In this document: in pieces, positions 1 through 11,400 of the stretch
How the letters are laid out: every line of letters begins with the position of its first letter
Numbering within the stretch: position 1 is the first letter of the stretch
NCBI RefSeq assembly: GCF_963855985.1
Contig: NC_087091.1
Span: forward strand, 14,824,154-14,888,153
Direction: 5' to 3'
DNA length: 64,000 nt
DNA from: Ostrinia nubilalis
Taxonomy: Eukaryota > Arthropoda > Insecta > Lepidoptera > Crambidae
Notes under the pieces: generated by a model
The model's database searches: none
What the model was told of the DNA's origin: nothing
What the model saw: the letters and a program-made list of their open reading frames with translations, nothing else
Position numbers and translations under genes: made by a program

Positions 1-140
1 TGCAGAGCGCCGTACCGACATGTACAAACCTGTTTGCCGCGCAGAATTGAACCGAATGATTCGGCCGAATATTCGGTTCGGTATATTTTGAACCGAATAT
101 TCGGCCGAACATTCGTATTCGGTTCAATCTACATTCGGTT
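1..140. repeat. Palindromic ATTCGG/CCGAAT-rich repeat at the window edge
   Basis: Positions about 44-127 form a large imperfect palindrome: TTGAACCGAAT near the left is mirrored by ATTCGGTTCAA at the right, and each half contains the smaller palindrome CCGAATATTCGG or a close variant. It ends at 140, the last base before the segment that is duplicated at the right end of the window. It looks like the end of a mobile element or a hairpin-forming interspersed repeat. I cannot assign a family, and its left limit is outside the window. Confidence 0.45.
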
Positions 141-580
141 AATGTTAAGGTTATAAGTTTTATACTTTATTAGAAGTCATATAGGAGTAATGTAGTATGA
201 AAAAATTGAAAATTATAATTTCTCCTAAAATAAAGCATAAAGTGACTGGCCCTTTTAGACATAACATAATTAATTAATAAACTATAATTTACACTAATAA
301 AGTATTCAAAAGCATCTTAAAAAAGTTACGGACAAAATGACGTCGAAAATATACAGATTTTTATGGAATGACCCATAAAACGAATGAACAATAAAGCTAT
401 TTTAAAATTCACTAGTGGCTTCTGAAATACATTGATGTTAAACACTGATATACAGTGAAAAAAAATGGTGTACCATTGAATACCAATCGCATCTAAGCAG
501 ATGAAGTTTCAAGTGTTAACATCCTCAGTGCCAGTATAATTTTTGCACACGCATTTCTCATATGAATAATTTTTTTACAG

Positions 581-1244
581 TTCTACAAAGATGTGGTAGC
601 TGTCAAGAAGAGCGACGCTGTTCGTTTTGGAGATTTGGACACAAGAGCGTTTTCGGAAAACATCCTTGTTGTTACAAGGTAGGTGTAGGTACAGTTGACA
701 GTCATCTAAAATCCTAGAGATTTTACATGGCGTTTGCAAGTGCCGAAATATCGGAAACTCAAAATTAAGGCACATGGTAGCAGCAATCCCGTCAGTAATA
801 ATAATTATAAATATTTTTCACAGATTAGCACACCTGAATCCGGGTATTGTGGGTATAGTGAACCTTTCCGATGAGGACCAAGTTGTGGACTTGAGCTCAA
901 TCAAGATGCTGCCTGGTCACCTGCTCTATGTGGCTGCTTCTGGAGTTCACTGCTCACTTGACAAGTGGTAAGTTGATTCGTTGCAATTTTAACTATCATT
1001 TGTTATTACTTGTTGACTGCAGAATTTGAGTTATTAAGATTTTCTACAGCAGTCAGACAGAATAGTGGCGAAAAAAATATTATTTAGCCGATAAAGTTTG
1101 TGAACTTATAAAGTATTCTAGAAAGAGTAGTTATTATTGAATATATTATTTATTTTTTATTACAGGCAAATTGTGTTGAAGAACCAGGTTACCGTGTCAG
1201 GTCACTGCGCTATCGTCCTCAGGACCCTGTTATTCAATTGCTGA
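581..1244 (+). CDS. GH13-family protein, C-terminal three exons (maltase/alpha-glucosidase or SLC3-type heavy chain), partial
   Basis: Three exons join in frame: 581-678, 824-967 and 1166-1244 (TGA at 1242-1244). Acceptors are TTTTACAG, TTTTCACAG and TTATTACAG; donors are GTAGGT and GTAAGT; both introns are phase 2. The joined reading is about 106 residues, beginning FYKDVVAVKKSD and including RLAHLNPGIVGIVNLSDED, a TVDL-like VVDL strand and a final CAIVLRTLLFNC. This pattern fits the C-terminal beta-sandwich domain that closes GH13 proteins such as insect maltases and the SLC3 (4F2hc/rBAT) heavy chains. The catalytic barrel would be encoded by exons left of the window, so activity cannot be judged. 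An ATTAAA lies at 1301-1306. The neighbouring POLE4 gene converges on it with 127 bases between stop codons. The family call is fairly sure; the choice within GH13 is open. Confidence 0.6.
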
Positions 1245-1300
1245 TTCAGCTGAAACACTTGAACATACTAGTACTTACTAACTGACCAATATATGCAATA

Positions 1301-1324
1301 ATTAAAGTACAATTTTGTTTTATT
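1301..1324. promoter_or_regulatory. Overlapping poly(A) signals of two convergent genes
   Basis: ATTAAA at 1301-1306 on the plus strand serves the GH13 gene (stop at 1244). TTTATT at 1319-1324 is AATAAA on the minus strand and serves POLE4 (stop at 1372). Cleavage 10-30 bases downstream of each would make the two 3' ends abut or overlap. This is read from motif and position only. Confidence 0.5.
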
Positions 1325-1371
1325 TACTGATATATTTACAAGTATTACATTCATTCACTCACACATCTATT

Positions 1372-2102
1372 CTAAAAGTCCATAGCTCCTTCCAAGAAAC
1401 ACAAGCAGTCAACTTTGTTTACAATTAAATCTAGATCTTTCTTCGATATTGTTTTCCGCTTGTTTGCTATTGTGTATGCATATGTTTCCTTTGCAATTGT
1501 TTCCAAAAATAATTCCTGAAAAATGCAAAATTAAGATAATTATTAGAAAGTCATGGAGATGAAGAACAAATTAATTCACTATCCTACCTATGTAGAGCTA
1601 ATGAGAGTAGATAGGTAGGCATTTGGACTATAACAAGTAATAATTTTGCATGGAAGAGTAAAAATTTACCTCAGGTAGGTCTGGGAACAGCAAGATAATG
1701 TAGGTTAACTTTATTGTCCGAGTCAAATGTAAGATGACCTGATGGCAACTTGGAATATACCTCAAAAATGAGTAATTGATTACTTACCGTAGCTTTTGTA
1801 ACTAAGAATACAGCATCGCCGGAGATAACACTAACATCTGGGTCCATTTTCATGATGTTCTTTACCCTAGCCATGGGCAACCTCGTTGTCCTAATAACCT
1901 CGCTTTTGTTCACCGAATTCGTTGTTTTCTTCTCAGTTAATAGTGGTTCTTCTGAATTTACAGGCTCTGAATCGTGGGTCGAATACGGATTCTCAGCTAG
2001 ATCGAGTGTTTCGGCGTTTGGAGGTTCACTTTCAACATAATGTTCACTATCGTCTATCATGTCCGATAAATCAACATCTGTATAGTTTTCTTCTTCAGTC
2101 AT
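1372..2102 (-). CDS. POLE4: DNA polymerase epsilon subunit 4 (histone-fold subunit)
   Basis: Two exons: 2102-1788 (ATG at 2102-2100) and 1515-1372 (TAG), joined in phase 0 across a GTAAGT...TTTTTCAG intron of 272 bases. The product has 152 residues. Residues 1-70 are acidic and Ser/Glu-rich with no recognisable domain. Residues about 74-148 are a histone fold: RLPMARVKNIMKMDPDV, then SGDAVFLVTKAT, then ELFLETIAKE, and KRKTISKKDLD near the end, closing with FLEGAMDF. These match the POLE4/Dpb3 signature (RLPLARVK, ELFVETIAK, KRKTLQRRDLD, FLEGTLD in relatives). In known animals it pairs with POLE3 and binds DNA in the leading-strand polymerase epsilon holoenzyme. CHRAC-15 is related but lacks this exact C-terminal block. 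The N-terminal tail is of the length usual for the family. Confidence 0.88.
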
Positions 2103-2336
2103 TTTAATAAAAATAAACTGACTGTAGTAAAACAGGAAAAAGGCATGAAATTTTCAGCAGAAATGGGAAAAAACCGCGCAAAACAACCAACAAAACAAAT
2201 CAAGACGTCAACTGTCAGTGTCAGAATGACATGTGGTTGTCAAATTTTACAGTTTTTTTTATTACACGCAAAGGAAGCCACCATATCGGTATTATCGGTA
2301 TCTTTTTATTTTCAAAAGTAACGTTACATAGTTGTA
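2103..2336 (-). promoter_or_regulatory. POLE4 upstream region
   Basis: This stretch lies directly 5' of POLE4 and left of a Helitron insertion at 2337. It contains an AAACCGCGCAAAAC element at 2171-2184 that resembles, but does not exactly match, an E2F site; a replication gene would be a natural E2F target. No TATA box is obvious at a suitable distance. The promoter assignment rests on position alone. Confidence 0.3.
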
Positions 2337-3632
2337 TCCTACTATACAGTGTGAGTCACGTTAAAGTGTACATATGAAAATAGATGAAACTAGACCTATT
2401 TTTATCGACAAAAAAGAGGTCAAAAAATTTTTGAGATTTTTTTTTTATTTTTTTATAGAATTTTTTTTCTTCCAATTACTAACTGTAAAGAAAACGTAAT
2501 AACTTTTAAACTAAGCGGTATATCCTAATAAAATAAAAACAGAAATAATGCTAAATAACAGGCAATACTAAAAAAATACATAAAATACACAAAAAAGCCC
2601 AAAAAATAATAAAAAATGATACTTTTTGAAAAAAATCTGCTTTTAAATTCGTGTTTTTTTGGTTATTTGATAAATTTCTCCAAAAAATGCCCCTATAACC
2701 GGTGGTTTTTACTACTTTGTATTATTCTCTATCATATTACCTTCGTAAAACCAAAAATCGCATGTCTCTATCCCTATCACAACATTTGGAATGATCGTTT
2801 GAACTAAGCCTCTCCGGGCGCGCTATTCAACGCTTCGTTAACAACGAAACTGAAAATGGCTCTAGATTTGTAATTTAGATAAAGACAAGTTAAATTTCAA
2901 ATAAAAACAAAAGATTTCGAGTAAAATAAGCATTTTAGTTAAAATTAAAATTTTCTCTACCTGCAGCGGAGAATAATGTTGTAGCAGGCCTTTGTTCACA
3001 CGCTCATAGCAAATGTTGTGATAGGGATAGAGACATGCGATTTTTGGTTTTACAAAGATAATACGATAGAGAATAATACAAAGTAATAAAAACTACCTGT
3101 TATAGGGGCATTTTTTGGAGAAATTTATCAAATAACCAAAAAAACACGAATTTAAAAGCAGTTTTTTTTCAAAAAGTATCATTTTTGATTATTTGTTGGA
3201 CTTTTTTGTGTATTTTATGTATTTTTTTAGTATCGCCTGTTATTAAGCATTATTACTGTTTTTATTTTATCAAGATATACCGCTTAGTTTAAAAGTTATT
3301 ACGTTTTCTTTACAGTTAGTAATTGGAAGAAAAAAAATTCTATAAAAAATTAAAAAAAAATCTCAAAAATTTTTTGACCTCTTTTTTGTCGATAAAAATA
3401 GGTCTAGTTTCATCTATTTTCATATGTACACTTTAACTTGACTCACACTGTATGCGAAATTTTGTATGTCTGGATACCGATGTTTGTTACTCTTTTACGC
3501 AAAAACTACTGAACGGATTTCGATGAAACTTTACAGTATTATTATTTATAACCCAGAATAACATAAAGGCTATAATTTATGACGATCTGTGACACTAAAT
3601 TTCACGCGGGTGAAGCCGCGGGCAAAAGCTAG
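2337..3632 (+). mobile_element. Non-autonomous Helitron, interrupted by a fold-back element
   Basis: The element starts TCCTACTA after an A and ends with hairpin sequence CGCGGGTGAAGCCGCG, a short spacer and CTAG before a T, the termini and A|T target expected of a Helitron. The inner part (about 3453-3600) carries the motif ACTACTGAACGGATTTCGATG common to short lepidopteran Helitrons. Only 10 bases of its 5' end (2337-2346) precede the insertion that fills 2347-3450. Without the insert it would be about 190 bases. It encodes no Rep/helicase. Confidence 0.75.
2347..3450. mobile_element. Fold-back (long inverted-repeat) DNA element, TA target
   Basis: Two arms of about 455 bases (2347-2806 and 2995-3450) are near-perfect inverted repeats around a central loop of about 190 bases (2807-2994). 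The ends read CAGTGTGAGTCA and, reversed, the same with minor changes. TA dinucleotides flank both ends (2345-2346 and 3451-3452), as for Tc1/mariner-type insertion. No reading frame of useful size is present, so it is non-autonomous. A transcript would fold into a long hairpin. The family is not recognised beyond the TA target. Confidence 0.8.
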
Positions 3633-4880
3633 TTACCAATATTATAAAACTCTGCAAAACCAAAAAACAAAGCTAGTAGGTAGCTTTCACTGGGAATTAG
3701 TCTTAGAGAGCGCAGAGGGCCAGAGGGTTCTTGTTATCATTTTTTTTTCCTTTCTTCGGTGTAGAAGTTTTTTGAATGAACAGATTCATGTAATGCTTAT
3801 AATCTTTTTATTTTAGTCCAACTGAAAATCGAACTCGATCCCTGTCTGTTTTAACACTGCCCCTGTCGATGCCGCCCTGCATGTATTTTATTGTTCTTTG
3901 ACCGGAAAAGATATGAAAAATAGTTTTTCCTATTTCACTGCACAAGAATTAGGATAGGCAAAGTGAATAAAACACAGTTTAAATTGTAATAAAATATAAT
4001 TATCAGTTCGTGTTGAGTATCAAAACAATATTTATCATAATCGATATTATATACAGACATAAACAACGCAACTATACAAGATATAACATTACAGTTACTT
4101 AAGTAATTTACTATACAGTCTGCGTATCTTAGGATAAAAGGCTGGCTGGGTGAGTAGGCCTAATTTTTGATCCAAGAAAACAATAACAAGTGCTAATAAT
4201 TTGATTGTGTAAGTATGTAGGTATATTATGCAATTTCATCTTTTTATGCAAGTACCCACATAATTTAATCTGGTATCTTGAACCTTCGCCTTTTCTACCC
4301 TAGGGAGAATTGCGTGACGATAATCTTAGAGAAGAACGAAGTTTCATAACCAGATATTTATGCAAGTGCTTATAAATATACTTCCATGATCCTAATTCCT
4401 AGGTAGAATTAGCTACCTCCTATAAAGTCACATCACATTTACCTATTGTGTCAAATATTTTATTTACTTCTGTCCAAAGAATGCACACTAATATCATAGC
4501 AATACCAATTTATTATAACATCAAGTTTATTCGCAACTCGACAGTAAGATTTTACCTAAAGTAAAAGTTAAAGGTACCTAGGTACCTACCTTTTAAGTTT
4601 TTAGTTTAAAATTATACTCATTATAAAAACAAATCGATGGTATTACTTTGTACTTGTAGTTGTATTATTTTGTTCTTGGATCGATATAGTTTATTTGCAT
4701 ACCTACTTAAAATTTTATAAACTTCATTGAGTCAATATTAAAGTTGTAACATTGTTTCATTTAAGATATTTTCTCCAATCTTAAGGCACTTCATTCCTTT
4801 TAAGTAATAATTGTATCATGCTTGTTGGCATTCTTTTCACTTTTCAAACCATATCTTTTAGACAAAATTTCAAACCCATT
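3633..4880. other. AT-rich intergenic stretch, nothing recognised
   Basis: This lies between the Helitron end and the 3' end of RhoU. It is AT-rich with short AGGTACCTA repeats near 4574-4590. I see no coding frame, RNA gene or complete mobile element. Confidence 0.5.
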
Positions 4881-4896
4881 GGAGCTTCGGGCTTTT

Positions 4897-5266
4897 TTTA
4901 TTAACTTTATTTAGGTAGTTTAGAATATTATTCAACTTTTAACAAAGTTTCATTTTCAGAATAATATCTTCTTCCAAGTTAGAAACACTAGAATGTACAA
5001 GTGCCACTGGTAGGTAAAATTACAGGAACATACAGTTTATAAATAAACGTAAAGCTTCATAAGACTCTATGAAGAGTCTTCTGTCTCCAAGAGCGTGCCG
5101 TTGCGTCGTCCCGTGAAGTTTTACGTAAGATATAGCGTATGTTTTCTCCAACTCAGCAAATAATTTATTAGGTTTCGACCATCCCGGGCCATGATTCTTC
5201 TGATTGCCTGGATCAACTGGTCGGAGCGTCTTGCAGTTCTTCGTCGTCAGACGTTGCAACATTAGG
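4897..5266 (-). other. RhoU 3' untranslated region with tandem poly(A) signals
   Basis: Downstream (leftward) of the RhoU TAG at 5269-5267 the minus strand reaches two AATAAA hexamers, at 4911-4906 and 4902-4897. A 3' UTR of about 370-400 bases is therefore likely. It contains an 80-codon frame (5262-5020) that starts with ATG four bases after the stop, but in another frame; I treat it as untranslated. Confidence 0.5.
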
Positions 5267-5458
5267 CTAGTTTAAACAAAATAGTCTCTTCCAAAAAGGT
5301 CTTTTGGTCTGATACACTGGCAGGCCAGCCAGGATGGCGGCGTCGAAGGCGTCCTTCAGTTGTTTCCTGGTCTTTGCCGACGTCTCCACGTAGACCGCGT
5401 TTATCTTGGCGGCTAGTGCTCGGGCCTCCGTCTCCGTAACTGGGTGTTCCCCTCGCGC
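5267..5458 (-). CDS. RhoU: RhoU coding exon 4 (G5 motif and C-terminus)
   Basis: The exon follows a TTTTCCAG acceptor in phase 0 and encodes residues 357-419, ending TAG. It begins [16 protein letters not shown], contains ETSAK (the G5 base-binding motif) and [15 protein letters not shown], and closes with a basic/aromatic tail [11 protein letters not shown] single cysteine at the third position from the end replaces a CAAX box. RhoU and RhoV of vertebrates likewise end in a non-CAAX cysteine tail that is palmitoylated, so membrane attachment by palmitate on Cys417 is the natural inference. An identical exon copy sits at 63065-63256. Confidence 0.88.
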   Translation of the reverse strand, partial: ARGEHPVTETEARALAAKINAVYVETSAKTRKQLKDAFDAAILAGLPVYQTKRPFWKRLFCLN

Positions 5459-8400
5459 CTGGAAAATGGAGAAGTCCATCATTAGTGCTGTTAATCTTTG
5501 AATTTAGAATGGAAAGAGGATCGATTCAAGATTGACACGACAAACTTGGCACGAATTTATTGAACTAACTAAAGTAACAATGGAAAATGTTTCAGTTTCT
5601 ATGTCTACACGACTGTCTGTTTTAAGTACTCAGTCAGGTCAAGATAAACAAACGTGAATCAGGTACTTTAAAATACGTAATAACATAATGTATTTGTTCT
5701 CTGGCGGCGTTCTTTGAAGTGGTATCTTCAGACTGGGTTATTGGTGACGCAATCGATATCCAAATACCTGAAGGGTTTTGTCATGCCAAAGATAAACGAG
5801 TTCGTCAAAATAGAGGATATGAATACGAGTATGTAGAACTTCCTTTAAAATGATGATTGAACAAGGATGCAATGACGCTTCACTTTCCTATCCTACCTAG
5901 CATATTTATGAAGATTACACGTCATCCTCGCTAATTATCAACTTTTCTGCTAGGTGTTCTGTTTAGAAATGAAAAGAGAAAAGTGAAGCTAATTTCGACA
6001 ATCGAGATCGTCACGTTATCGTCAATTCGAATTCGAGTATCGAATTTTATTTCACCGAGAATTTGGTAGTGAGAAGGTTGAATACACAATCAATTCGAAG
6101 ACGAAAGTTTTTCGAGCTAGAGGTACGAGCTAAAAAAGTAGAGAATTTTGTCAATTTTGGTCTACATCCGATAAGGAGAGACGTAGAGTTCGTGATATCA
6201 TGCGCTCTGCGGAGTTGAGTAGACAGACAGTACTTAAGCAATAAGGTGAGAGTCATCAAACGACAATTTACCTATTTCATCGTTTATGACCAAGTCGTTT
6301 GGGTCAAAAGATAAACAGATTTACTGCTTGTTTGTACCCAATTATCTTGGCCAATAAATTAACACGTTAGATGGCGTGCTTATCGACGTCTATGCGTCAG
6401 GTCCATAAACGGTATCACGACTGCATTAAGGTAAGTGCCCCCTACTTCGGTATATTAAGGCTCTTACGACTTCAACAATTTATTTAAAAATAACCAAGGA
6501 TGATATCAGTATGAAAGCTTTTGTATGCTAAAGTTTGGTCTTTTGACAGTAACTTAATACATAAATTATAGTTATATTGTTTAAACTTTTTTTAATATTA
6601 ATTGTTCTGCGGACCTCTTGTTTGGATCCTGTTTCGTGATAAAATTTTGCTCTGTTTCTAAGTTCGTGAACTCATGTCCCCTATTTCGGGATAAAGTTTT
6701 ACGCATCGAGTTAGGATATTTTTATTAATGATTAAGTGTTTAATAAATTTAAAAACGATAGTATAAATTTAGAATAAAAGAATTCTGTGAAATTGACGAT
6801 ATTACTTACCTGAAATATTCATGAGAAATAATGTGAGTCTGTCTAGCTAGGTAGGTACGTACCTTCGTATAAAGTTTTGATTTATTATTCTAACAATATG
6901 TGAAAATATTTATATCACCATCAGAAATGTAGGGGGGCCATACCCCCCCCCCCCCCCCCCCTTCGTACCCATAAAATTTAGATATTTTATTTCTAACGAT
7001 ATGTGAAAATATTCATACTAGTCTAAATTTAAAAAATGTGGGGGGGGGGACTAACCCCCCACCTCTGGAGCTGCTTCAAGTGAGGGTAGTCCCCCCCCCT
7101 GAAAATAACCCCATATACGCCAATGACTCATAATAAAAATTAATTAATTTATTACTTAGGTAGGTAAGTATTAAAAACTAAAAAATATGTCGATTTCTTT
7201 GATGTTATTTGTGTCATACAAGTACCTAACACTATACATTTATATATCACGAACTTGGGAAAAAGTAACAATAATTACAGTACCTTGTTTCGTGATACTG
7301 ATTATTCCAAATTCCCCAAGTAAAATTCATGGTTTTTTTTAAATTGTGTCAATTAACTATTATCTATCCCATATAAAATACAAATAAACCGAGATAAATA
7401 AAACGAATCGAATTAAAACCAAAATTACGCTGGTAGTACTTATGCTAATTTATCTTAAAATTGGTCATTTATGTGAACTTCAAACTCGTGTCATATAAAT
7501 TCTAGTGAACGAAACATATACCGAATTTAGATCATGAGAAACTTAAATAAATGTATTATTTGTTTCATAACTTACATTTCAATTATCATAAATAATTATT
7601 TAAAAACCAAGCATCAAAATATTATCCATAATATCCTTGATTCGGTAGTATCACGAAACAGGGGACACCCGAAAAATAATATGTACGCTATTTCGTGAGT
7701 CAATTAATCGCAATTTTAAAGTAATTCTACGTTTTCATATAACTTTTTTCTAAGCCAAATCAATTGTCAAGGAACACATGAAACCACTATTACAAGTTTT
7801 ATGCAAATGAACGTTTCTTCGCCTTTTTATAAGCTTAAGAAGTTGGAGCGCTAACCTTACGGTGAGAGCAACATTTTCACGCCGCTCGGCTGTTTTTGGC
7901 TCTCTGAGAGTTTGAAGCTTCGTATTGCTCTCATTTTTGGCGCCACAATGTTGGTACTTGGTTTTTTAGATAGCTTAAATAATAGAGATTTTATAGTAAT
8001 AAAGAATTTTTATAAATAATATTCCATTTGCTTACTATTTGAGCTAGAAAAAAAACTTACGAACTTACATACTATCACGAACTAGTAGCCGTTTACCTTA
8101 TTAGATAGAAAATTTAATAACCATTTCAATGCGATTATAAGATGTTATTTATCGATTTCAATAGAGTGCCTAGCCTATTATAGAATCGAATCGGCTGATT
8201 CGAGATTTCCGAGCCGAAGCTGAGCAGAGAGATGATGTAGAAAAATAACGCAATCTAATTAGTTACCTATTGATTACACGTGTACATCTCTTCTCTTTTC
8301 TACTTTGGTGGAAACCGGGCCTAAGCCTTACGTCCAGCTGCATGAGTGGACTGTTTCGCTCTATGTTTGTTTTGTTGCCTACTTTTTTGTCTTATTACCA

Positions 8401-11400
8401 AAATTAAAGTTCTATAATTCACTTACTCGCAACGACTGCAGCACCCGCGGGTCCAAGGCCAGGTCGCTCTGGGTGCCAACCAGCACCAGCGGCGCCTGCA
8501 CCCCGGCCACGGCGCGCGTCCACCGCTCGGCCACGGAGCGGAACGTCTCCGGACGCACCACGGAGAAGCACAGCATCAGCACGTCGGTGCCGGGGTAGCA
8601 CAGCGCGCGGAGCTCGGACATGGAGTCCTGGAAATAGAGAAAAGGTATGATTAAGCAAGATTAATAACATCAGCCTATAGCAGACACTGCCTTCCATTGC
8701 TTTGGAGGGAAAGTGAACCTTAACTTCGAACTCCTATATTCTTCTGATTAATTTCGTTGCGGGTCCTCCTGACACTCTAACTTTCCCCCTGGACAAACTT
8801 GACCTTCACTGGTTGGATTTTTTTGGCGGTCAAGCGGTAGATCCTGGCTACACAGGAGTTGCAGCGGTGGGAACGAGAAGTGGGAATAAACCTGTTTAGA
8901 CACTGTCAGTCATCCCTTTAATAGGCGCCTTCAGCAATTTAACTTGCCTTCAGCTTGTCGCTTTCAGAATACTCTAACATTAATCACTAAAACCTCCGAT
9001 TCAGTTCTGTGATCACCTAAATAGGCATAGTCAAAAAGTCAAATAAACCTAGGCATGTTCGCGCTAATTTATGTGATAGAAAGATAGGTATGGTAGTTAC
9101 GTACGAGTATGTATTGAGGATTGAGGAGAATGAGCAAAAAATATTAGGTAGGTCGGTCGGTAATTGTACTGTAGGTTCTTATCCAACGACCTTCTTTAAC
9201 CTTTCTCTTAAACCATGCCTTCGCGTTGCACTATAATGCAAAACAGGAGAAAGTTTATTATCTTATCTTTCCTGTCACTTACGCAACCTAAGCCTGGGAC
9301 TTAGATGTAGAGACGATTGGTGATAGCGTTAAAAATATGCCCTTTACTATCTGCCTACTTACGGGCAGCATCTACCTACTTTGTTTCTTGATCAGTCAAA
9401 TATTGGTATCCGCAAGTAATCAAGTATGCTCGTAGGGCAATCACAAGTTATCAGTTATGTGTTATTCAAACATACCCGCGTACGTGTTCTACTTCTATCA
9501 TGCGGGTTGTCAACAATGACGTCACAATCCTATTGTCTGACTTTGAACACTATTCTTCTGACATAGGTCAGGCGCAAAACAGGTTTATTCAAGCCTATTT
9601 AGGATATCATATACTACCTACAAAGCCGGGCCACAGCCGGGCCAACTAGGTACCTACACCCTACCTAAGTATCCAAAGTCTACTAAGTACATTATAGAGG
9701 AATGTCCGCTATTCTGTTACGGAGGCCCGTACGTTACTAACCAATAATACCAGCTCATCAAGTGTTACGAAACTAATTCCTCGACTCGCATTCGGCAGAC
9801 ATCTTGGCGTCGGCAAATTGCAAAACCGGTCACTCGGCAACGGCGTTAGATTGAATAGCCATAATTAGTTTATGTCGATACGATACGTACTGGTGTGATG
9901 ATGTTAGGTATAGAAAATTTTACGTAACTAAGATAGGAAAGCTGGAAAAATGTGCAGAAGAGTCTTGAAATTCTAAGGCATTTTACGGTCTGCGTCCGTC
10001 TTATGGAAGGGGTACAAGCAAACAAGTGATCATCTGTTGCCTTGCAAACAAATGTCTGGTAAAGAGACCTCATTCAGAGAGAGTTGGCAATGAAATTTTT
10101 TATCAGACGGAAAGATATACATTTATAATAAGATTTGGCATCTCATCTAAATGGGTTGTCAAGTTCATTGCGCAAGAGCTGTCCGAAAATATCACCAAAC
10201 CATCGATCAGTGAGAGCGAGTGCTAACTAAAAACGTCGGCGACCGCTATGGGTGAAAGTCGAACCATTGATTTGCCGACAACCAACAATTGAAGAACATT
10301 TCGGGTTGCCTAATATATCAACCGTGGTTGTGCAATAACTCCCTTCGCTTCGATCGAGTCTCATTCAGAACGAGATTGCATATTGATTGTATGATTTTGG
10401 TTGCAAATTATTAGGTGTTCTTGCTTTTATTGTTATGACCACCTAAGTTCATCTGTTCTAACCCTACTGCAGCCGGTTTTTGTTATTAGATTGGTACGTC
10501 CGGTTCTCTTTCTGTTATGGAAACAAAATCATGACAATGGTTAGTAAAGATAAAACATGAAAGTTTAGAAAGTGATTTTAAACAGATGTGATTTTATGAA
10601 ATGGGTACACGATTCAAGTACTTCATAGGTGGTCCGTTTTCATATATTTTTTAATTGATTACCTAGTCTGAACATTCTCCGTAGACAGTAGAAGACAGTG
10701 AGAGTCTGGATTACAGCCATTGTAGGTATGTAAGGATTCCTCTGGGACGCTTTCGTTTCATTACCAAACCAATTTGTAGAATGTACAGTCTAAAGTATTG
10801 TCTACAACAAGTGGATAGTTTATTGATAAAAATGAGGGATATATTCCGATTTTTTACTGGGACTTATCTACATGTTACTTTAGTTTTCATGATGGTAATG
10901 GTAACTCCATTCTACCATTAAGTAGAGTCCAAAATCTCAATATTTTACTTATGAATTTAACAGGTTTGTGTGCCGCATTAGTACTTCTAGCTGCAATCCG
11001 TCATTGGACAAGGTAATTTCAGGTTGCCTTCTGTAACTACGAGTGACTTTCCCACAATCTATCAGTTATGCATAAATAAATATTAGCTTTCTGATTAATA
11101 TATTGGCTTGACAGAATGTGGACGTCGGGTAAATAGTGGGTCACGCAGATAATTCGTAATTTATTGTCAGATAAATTAATAAGATACTATTCTCCGATGT
11201 ATTACCTTGATACATTATCTTCCATCCGCTCTACATTTTACTATTTACGGACTGGAGAGACCTTGCGTAGGATTGATTTAGGACTCAAGCAAAGAAACTA
11301 ATAAATATAATTACTAAAATAATATTAATATTTAGTCTTCGTTTCGCAGTTTTACAGATCCTACGAATTTAACAATTAGGTACTTACGTTAATTTTTTTT

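Larger units (their letters stand above)
141..6202. repeat. Left copy of a 6.06-kb near-identical direct duplication
   Basis: This block matches 57938-64000 in the same orientation. Coordinates differ by 57797 up to an A-run at 3138-3144 (7 A here, 8 A at 60935-60942) and by 57798 after it. Reading the copies in parallel I found no other difference. The left breakpoint is sharp: base 140 and base 57937 differ, and identity starts at 141/57938. The right limit is set only by the window end. It carries the GH13 3' exons, POLE4, a nested Helitron/fold-back pair and the last RhoU exon. It is either a very recent tandem duplication or an unmerged assembly overlap. Confidence 0.95.

Noticed and set aside
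1852..2107. Plus-strand frames over POLE4 exon 1
   Set aside because: Antisense shadows of the POLE4 coding sequence.
5020..5262. 80-codon minus-strand frame four bases after the RhoU stop
   Set aside because: It is in a different frame from RhoU, lies before the poly(A) signals in the likely 3' UTR, and resembles no family I know.
8305..8697. Open frames on the plus strand and in other minus frames over RhoU exon 3
   Set aside because: They are caused by the high GC content of the exon; the RhoU frame has correct splice sites and G-protein motifs.
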